Shown piece after piece: positions 58,856 through 64,000 of a stretch of 64,000 nucleotides of DNA; the stretch's first letter is position 1, and every line of letters begins with the position of its first letter. A program made the translations under genes and the position numbers. The stretch is from Actinomycetota bacterium (lineage in GTDB: Bacteria > Actinomycetota > Acidimicrobiia > Acidimicrobiales > Acidimicrobilacustridaceae), in contig JACPNV010000001.1 in NCBI GenBank assembly GCA_016185305.1, positions 1-64,000 of the forward strand. The letters are read 5' to 3'. The notes beneath the pieces are model-generated. The model searched no databases. It was not told the origin of the DNA and saw only the letters and a list, made by a program, of their open reading frames with translations.

Positions 58856-60218
58856 AGCGGCCGGCCGGGTCGCCGTTGCGTGCGGCCCTCAGGCCGCGCT
58901 CGTGGCGGCGCGCGACGGCCTTCTCGAAGACCCGCCGGTTCCCGCGCCCGCCCGGCTGCTGCCGTACCTGGAGTTCTCCAAGTACCCGCCGGCGGCACTG
59001 GAGGTCACGCGCCGCGTCCTCGACGAAGACGTCGTGTTCCGGGCCCGAGTCCTCGACCGCGTCGATCTCGTGCAGCTCGGCGAAGCTGGCGACCTGTTCC
59101 TGCGCCGGCCGCCCGGGTGGGGCAAGCGGCTCGCGAAGCTGGAGGCGGCCGCCAGCAGCCAAGCGCAAACCCAGCGTGAGGCTCGTGACGAGCGGCGGGC
59201 GACCAAGCAGCTCCAGATGACGAAGGGGGCGCTGGAGCAGGCGCGGGCCCAGGCGCATGAACAGGCGGCGCAGGTGAGCACCTTGCGTGAGTCGCTGGCG
59301 GCCGAGTTGGCGGCTCGGCGACAGGCGGAGGACCGGCTCGGCGACCTCGAGGCCGCCGCCGCAAAAGCACTCGACGAGCGCGCCAGCGCCGTGCGCGAGC
59401 TCAAGGCGATGGAGGCCCGCCTCGCTGATCGAACCCGTGAGCTGCGGGCGCTGAGCGAGCGGTTGACGGCGCGGGAAGCCGAGATCGCCGCCGAGCGGGA
59501 GCAGGCGAGGGGCGCGGTCGCGAACTCCACCCCGGTTGCCGAGCCGTCTGGCGCCGAGCCGGGCGTGGCCGCCGCGGCGGAAGCGCCGGCGGCCCCATCG
59601 AATGGGTCACCGCTCGACCGGGTGAGCCTGGCCGCCGCCATCGCGGAGGCATCGGCGGCAGCATCCCAGCTCGCAGCCGCGCTCGGGCGAGCATCGCACG
59701 ACCTGCGGGTGCCCGTCGTCGAAGAACGAGCTCGGCGCGACGTTCGCGCGGTTCGATCGGCGCGCCGCCGGCCTGTTCGCCTTCCTATCGGCGTGTTCGA
59801 CGATTCCGTCGAGGCGGCCGAAGCGCTCGTGAACGTGGACAGCATGCTCGTGCTCGTCGACGGCTACAACGTCACGCTGTCTGGCTGGCCCGAGCTCCCC
59901 CTCGTGTTGCAGCGCGAGCGGTTGATCGATGCGCTCGGCGCGTTGCAGGCGCGAACCGCCGTCGGCGTGACGATCATCTTCGACGGTGCCGAAGCGGGGC
60001 GTGACCTGCCGCCGGAGTCGCGGCTGCGGGGTTTGCAGGTGCGGTTCACGCAGCCCGACGTCGAGGCCGACGACGTGATCATCGAATCGGTTGCACGGCT
60101 GCCGGCCGACCGGCCGGTGACGGTCGTCTCGTCTGACAACCGCGTGCGCGAGGGCGCATCGGCCGGCGGAGCCAACCTGCTCTCTTCCGAGCAGCTCCTC
60201 GCCCTCTTCCGGCGGTGA
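58833..60218 (+). CDS. NYN-domain (YacP-like) ribonuclease-family protein with central coiled coil
   Basis: C-terminal MLVLVDGYNVTLSGWPELPLVLQRERLIDALGALQARTAVGVTIIFDGAEAG...VTVVSSDNRVREGASAGGANLLSSEQLLALF; central Ala/Glu/Arg-rich coiled coil. Confidence 0.9.
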   Translation: MMRRHRAEAAGRVAVACGPQAALVAARDGLLEDPPVPAPARLLPYLEFSKYPPAALEVTRRVLDEDVVFRARVLDRVDLVQLGEAGDLFLRRPPGWGKRLAKLEAAASSQAQTQREARDERRATKQLQMTKGALEQARAQAHEQAAQVSTLRESLAAELAARRQAEDRLGDLEAAAAKALDERASAVRELKAMEARLADRTRELRALSERLTAREAEIAAEREQARGAVANSTPVAEPSGAEPGVAAAAEAPAAPSNGSPLDRVSLAAAIAEASAAASQLAAALGRASHDLRVPVVEERARRDVRAVRSARRRPVRLPIGVFDDSVEAAEALVNVDSMLVLVDGYNVTLSGWPELPLVLQRERLIDALGALQARTAVGVTIIFDGAEAGRDLPPESRLRGLQVRFTQPDVEADDVIIESVARLPADRPVTVVSSDNRVREGASAGGANLLSSEQLLALFRR

Positions 60219-60304
60219 CCTGGGGCGAACCGCGTTCGCGGCAACCGCGTCATACCCCCTGCGTATGGTGCTCGGGTAGGCATGAACCAGGCAGGGGGAC
60301 CGCC

Positions 60305-60511
60305 ATGAACCAGCCCGACGAGCCGATCTCGATCAGTTGCGATGACTGCGTGATGCAGCACACCGACGCGTGCGGCGACTGTGTCGTGACGTTCATCTGC
60401 TCGCGAGAACCCGGCGACGCCGTGGTCATCGACGCCGACGAGGCCCGCGCGATGCGGGCGATGGCCGACGTCGGCCTCGTGCCGATGCTGCGCCACAAGC
60501 GCATCGGCTGA
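60305..60511 (+). CDS. Small Cys-rich hypothetical protein
   Basis: 68 aa with CDDCVMQHTDACGDCVVTFIC cluster; good RBS (ggggg) upstream of ATG. Confidence 0.7.
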   Translation: MNQPDEPISISCDDCVMQHTDACGDCVVTFICSREPGDAVVIDADEARAMRAMADVGLVPMLRHKRIG

Positions 60512-60554
60512 ACCTTCGCATGCGAGGCGACCCGCCCGGCCTTGCCATCATGGA

Positions 60555-61592
60555 GTGGTGGATACAGGTGCCTACGCCGAGCAGCTCGTGGCCATCGGCC
60601 GTGTGCACGGTCTCGACGCCATCGGCGTGACGACGGCAGAACCATTCGAGCGGGCGCGCGCTGCGCTCGACGAGCGCAAGGATGCCGGACTCGACGGTGG
60701 CATGCAGTTCACCTTCCGCAACCCGTCGCGCTCGACCGATCCGCGCCGAACGCTCCCGGGCGCGCGGTCGCTCATCGTCGCCGCTCGCGCGTACCCGGCC
60801 GGCCCATCTGTGCCCGCCGGAGCGAATCGGGCCCGAGTCGCTTGGTACGCGACGGTCGATCACTACGCCGAGCTGCGCAGCGCGCTCGGCCACATCGCTC
60901 GGAAGCTCAGCGCAGACGGCTGGCGAGCGCTCGTGCTTGCCGACGACAACGCCCTCGTCGATCGCGAGGCCGCCTACCGGGCCGGCATCGGCTGGTTCGG
61001 CAAGAACGCCAACGTGCTGCTACCCGGGCACGGGAGCTGGTTCGTGCTCGGGTCCGTGCTGACCGACGCCGCACTTCCCCCGAGCGCGGAGCCCGCCGCC
61101 GATGGCTGCGGCGGTTGCCGCCGCTGCCTTGACGGCTGCCCCACGGGCGCGATCGTCGCTCCCGGTGTGATCGATGCCCGCCGCTGTCTCGCATGGTTGG
61201 TGCAAGCCGAGGGCGACTTCCCGCTGGAGCACCGCGCTGCGCTCGGTGACCGGATCTACGGCTGCGACGAGTGTCAGCTCGTCTGCCCGCTCAACCGGCG
61301 GCCCACCCGGCCGGCGGGCGATGACGACCAGGAGCGCGCGACCGTGGACGTGGTCGCGCTCCTGGCCGCGACCGACGGCGAGCTGATCGAGACCTTCGGC
61401 CGCTGGTACCTCCCGCGGCGAGATCCGCGCTACCTCCGGCGGAACGCGCTCGTCGTCCTCGGCAACACGGGCGACCCGGCCGACGAACGTGTACGGGCCA
61501 CGATCCGGCGGTACCGCGACAGCGACGACGGCATGCTCAGCGCGCATGCCGCGTGGGCCGCGGCCCGGCTCGGCCTCGAGGTCCTCGCGTGA
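60555..61592 (+). CDS. queG: Epoxyqueuosine reductase
   Basis: GWFGKNANVLLPGHGSWFVLGSVLTD, CGGCRRCLDGCPTGAIVAPGVIDARRCLAWLVQ, IYGCDECQLVCPLNR. Confidence 0.94.
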   Translation: MVDTGAYAEQLVAIGRVHGLDAIGVTTAEPFERARAALDERKDAGLDGGMQFTFRNPSRSTDPRRTLPGARSLIVAARAYPAGPSVPAGANRARVAWYATVDHYAELRSALGHIARKLSADGWRALVLADDNALVDREAAYRAGIGWFGKNANVLLPGHGSWFVLGSVLTDAALPPSAEPAADGCGGCRRCLDGCPTGAIVAPGVIDARRCLAWLVQAEGDFPLEHRAALGDRIYGCDECQLVCPLNRRPTRPAGDDDQERATVDVVALLAATDGELIETFGRWYLPRRDPRYLRRNALVVLGNTGDPADERVRATIRRYRDSDDGMLSAHAAWAAARLGLEVLA

Positions 61593-62722
61593 AGCACCTC
61601 CTGGTCACCAACGACTTCCCGCCGAAGGTCGGTGGAATCCAGTCCTATCTCTGGGAGCTGTGGCGCCGGCTCCCTCCCGAGGACGTCACGGTCCTGACCA
61701 CTCGCCACGACGGTGCGAGCGCCTGGGATCGCACCCAACCGTTCCGGATCGAGCGCGGTGACACGAGCCAGCTCGTCCCCACCCGGCAGCTCGCGCGGCG
61801 GGTCGATGCGCTCGGCGACGACGTGGGCGCCCATCTCGTCCTTGTTGACCCCGCGTTTCCGGTCGGCATCGTGAGCCGGTGGCTCGAACATCCCTACGGC
61901 GTCATCCTCCATGGCGCCGAGGTCACGATTCCCGGGCGCATGCTCGGGACGAAGCAGCTGTTGGGGCGAGTCCTCCGTGATGCGTCGCTCATCATCGCGG
62001 CGGGTGGCTACCCCGCGGCTGAGGGCGAACACGTCGCGGGCCGTTCGCTCCGTGCGACGATCGTTCCCCCCGGCGTCGACACCCAGCGGTTCGTCCCTCT
62101 CGACGATGCCGAGCGCCAGAAGGCGAGAGCGTCGTTCGGCGTCGACCCGGCGACGCAGCTCGTGCTCAGCCTCAGCCGCCTCGTCCCCCGGAAGGGGATG
62201 GACGTGCTCATCGAAGCCGCTGGCCGCTTGAAGCACAGCCACCCACGGCTCCAGGTCGTGATCGGCGGAGACGGGCGCGATCGCACGCGACTCGAAGCGC
62301 TGGCGAGCAAGCACGAAGCGCCCGTTCGCTTCCTCGGCCGGGTCGACGACGAGCATCTGCCTGCGCTGTACGGATGCGCCGACGTGTACGTGATGCTCTG
62401 CCGCAATCGCTGGCTCGGACGCGAGCAGGAGGGGTTCGGCATCGTGTTCCTCGAAGCGGCCGCGTGCGGCATCCCGCAAGTGGCCGGGCGCAGCGGCGGC
62501 TCGCATGAAGCGGTGGCCGACGGCGAGACCGGCTTCGTCGTCTCCCACCCGCGCTCGGTCGACGACGCCGCCGGCGCGATCCGCAGCCTGCTCGACGACG
62601 GCGAGCTGCGAGCTCGCCTCGGCCGCAAGGGCCGCGAACGCACCGAGCGGGAGTTCACCTACGACTCGCTGGCACGGCGTTTGGCGGTCGCGCTCGCCGC
62701 GTGTGAGGGTGAGTGCTCGTGA
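61589..62722 (+). CDS. GT4-family glycosyltransferase (PimB-like)
   Basis: VKHLLVTNDFPPKVGGIQSYLWELWRRL ... LSLSRLVPRKGMDVLIEA ... EGFGIVFLEAAACGIPQVAGRSGGSHEAVADGETGFVV. Confidence 0.9.
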   Translation: MKHLLVTNDFPPKVGGIQSYLWELWRRLPPEDVTVLTTRHDGASAWDRTQPFRIERGDTSQLVPTRQLARRVDALGDDVGAHLVLVDPAFPVGIVSRWLEHPYGVILHGAEVTIPGRMLGTKQLLGRVLRDASLIIAAGGYPAAEGEHVAGRSLRATIVPPGVDTQRFVPLDDAERQKARASFGVDPATQLVLSLSRLVPRKGMDVLIEAAGRLKHSHPRLQVVIGGDGRDRTRLEALASKHEAPVRFLGRVDDEHLPALYGCADVYVMLCRNRWLGREQEGFGIVFLEAAACGIPQVAGRSGGSHEAVADGETGFVVSHPRSVDDAAGAIRSLLDDGELRARLGRKGRERTEREFTYDSLARRLAVALAACEGECS

Positions 62723-63204
62723 CCGACGATCCCGGTGACGGCAACCAGGCGGCCGAACGCGTCGAGCACCCGGTGCTGGTCGACACGAACGACGGTGATG
62801 CGTTGCTCGCGGCCTCGTGGATCGGCACCGGTGTGCTCGCCGTCGCCTCGGTCGTGGCCGTCGCCAGCGCGTCGCTGGAGTCGGTGCTCATCGCCGTCTC
62901 TCTCATCATGTTCGCGTTGGGCATCGTGCTGTTCATCCGCGCCTTCCTGTTCGCGGTGAACGTACGGCGAGAGGACCTCATCGGCATCGGCGGGCTCTTC
63001 TTCCTCGCCGGTTCGGCCCCACGCCGCGTCCAGCGCAGCCTGCTCGGGTCCTTCGGCGCCCAGGCGGCCATCGGGCTGGCAACCGCGATCATCCGGCCCT
63101 ACACGGCCCTGGCCTTCGCGGTGCTGGCATCGATGTACGGTCTCGGGCTCTGCGGTTTGTGGGGGGCCATCCACGGCACGTTCCCCCGCCGTCCGGTCCA
63201 CTAA
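62719..63204 (+). CDS. Small integral membrane protein
   Basis: Four predicted TM segments; translationally overlapped with the GT gene. Confidence 0.75.
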   Translation: MTDDPGDGNQAAERVEHPVLVDTNDGDALLAASWIGTGVLAVASVVAVASASLESVLIAVSLIMFALGIVLFIRAFLFAVNVRREDLIGIGGLFFLAGSAPRRVQRSLLGSFGAQAAIGLATAIIRPYTALAFAVLASMYGLGLCGLWGAIHGTFPRRPVH

Positions 63205-63213
63205 GTTCGCGTC

Positions 63214-63672
63214 ATGGCCGAGCAGGCGACCGAGACCATCACCATCGCCGCACCCGTGCAGCGCGTCTTCGAGACCCTGATCGATTTCGAGTCCTACCCC
63301 GAGTGGGCCGGTGATCTCAAGGCCGCCCATGTCGTCGAGCGCGACGGAGACGGTCGGGGCGTGGAGGTCGAGTACCGGGCGGCGGCGATGGGGCGCAGCA
63401 CCTCCTATCGGCTCCGGTACGACTACGAGGGGGCGCCGAACCGGCTGACCTGGACGCTCGTCGAGGGCGACCTCGAGAGCGAGCTCGATGGCTTCTACCA
63501 GCTCAACACGTCGCCCGGCGAGGACGGCAGCACCGATGTCATCTGGCAAACGGTCATCGATCTGATGGTGCCGATCCCCGGGTTCATCAAGCGCCGAGCG
63601 GAGAGCCGCATCATCAAAGCCGCCCTCGACCAACTGAAGCAGCGCGTCGAGTCCGCGGTCGCCCCCGACTGA
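63214..63672 (+). CDS. SRPBCC/START-like (polyketide cyclase family) protein
   Basis: TETITIAAPVQRVFETLIDFESYPEWAGDLKAAHVVERDGDGRGVEVEYRAA. Confidence 0.92.
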   Translation: MAEQATETITIAAPVQRVFETLIDFESYPEWAGDLKAAHVVERDGDGRGVEVEYRAAAMGRSTSYRLRYDYEGAPNRLTWTLVEGDLESELDGFYQLNTSPGEDGSTDVIWQTVIDLMVPIPGFIKRRAESRIIKAALDQLKQRVESAVAPD

Positions 63673-63676
63673 CACT

Positions 63677-64000
63677 GTGCGGATCCTGCTGTTCACGGGC
63701 AAGGGGGGTGTCGGGAAGACCACCGTCGCGGCGTCGACGGCGGTCCGCTGTGCCGACGCCGGCGCGCGCACGCTGGTGCTCTCGACCGACCCCGCGCATT
63801 CGCTTGCCGACTCGTTCGACACCCATCTGCGAACGACTCCGACCAACATCGGCGGCTCGCTGTTCGGGCAGCAGCTCGACGCGCAGGAACGCATGGAGGA
63901 GTCCTGGGGTGAGATCCAGCTGTACCTCGCCGAGCTGTTCGACTGGGCCGGCGTCGATGCTGTCGAGGCCGAAGAGCTCTCGGTCTTTCCCGGCCTGGAC
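63677..64000 (+). CDS. ArsA-family (anion-transporting/GET3-like) ATPase, partial at right edge
   Basis: VRILLFTGKGGVGKTTVAASTAVRCADAGARTLVLSTDPAHSLADSFDT; open to the window end. Confidence 0.92.
   Translation, partial: MRILLFTGKGGVGKTTVAASTAVRCADAGARTLVLSTDPAHSLADSFDTHLRTTPTNIGGSLFGQQLDAQERMEESWGEIQLYLAELFDWAGVDAVEAEELSVFPGLD

Overview
High-GC actinobacterial chromosomal segment. WhiB, a Rv1264-like adenylate cyclase, class II DAHP synthase and the nadD-LytR_C-rsfS cluster suggest Acidimicrobiia or a relative; this taxonomy is inference. Most of the window is housekeeping: APS/sulfite reduction, RecCBD, a branched-chain-amino-acid-type ABC system, a glycerol-3-phosphate/AGPS-like operon, Fur-rubrerythrin-CCG-DUF3501, trpD, queG and a GT4 glycosyltransferase. 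There is one tRNA-Ala(GGC) and a class A RNase P RNA (rnpB), both on the minus strand. The most unusual signal is a 31-bp perfect direct repeat of the rnpB 3' end (39899-39929 and 41381-41411). It brackets about 1.5 kb carrying an RHH/DUF5615 toxin-antitoxin pair, which looks like an att-site-bounded mini-island at the 3' end of rnpB. Other notable signals: a single-polypeptide LivH-LivM-LivF-LivG fusion, an in-frame TAG splitting a DEDD-exonuclease/GIY-YIG gene, a paired cupredoxin/ferritin-like export cluster, an uncharacterised TA-like pair at 10.3 kb, a scrambled DUF6431-type gene remnant next to tRNA-Ala, and a 12-bp c(UUCG)g hairpin between a sigma factor gene and nadD. Family names come from motif recognition by eye; no database search was run.
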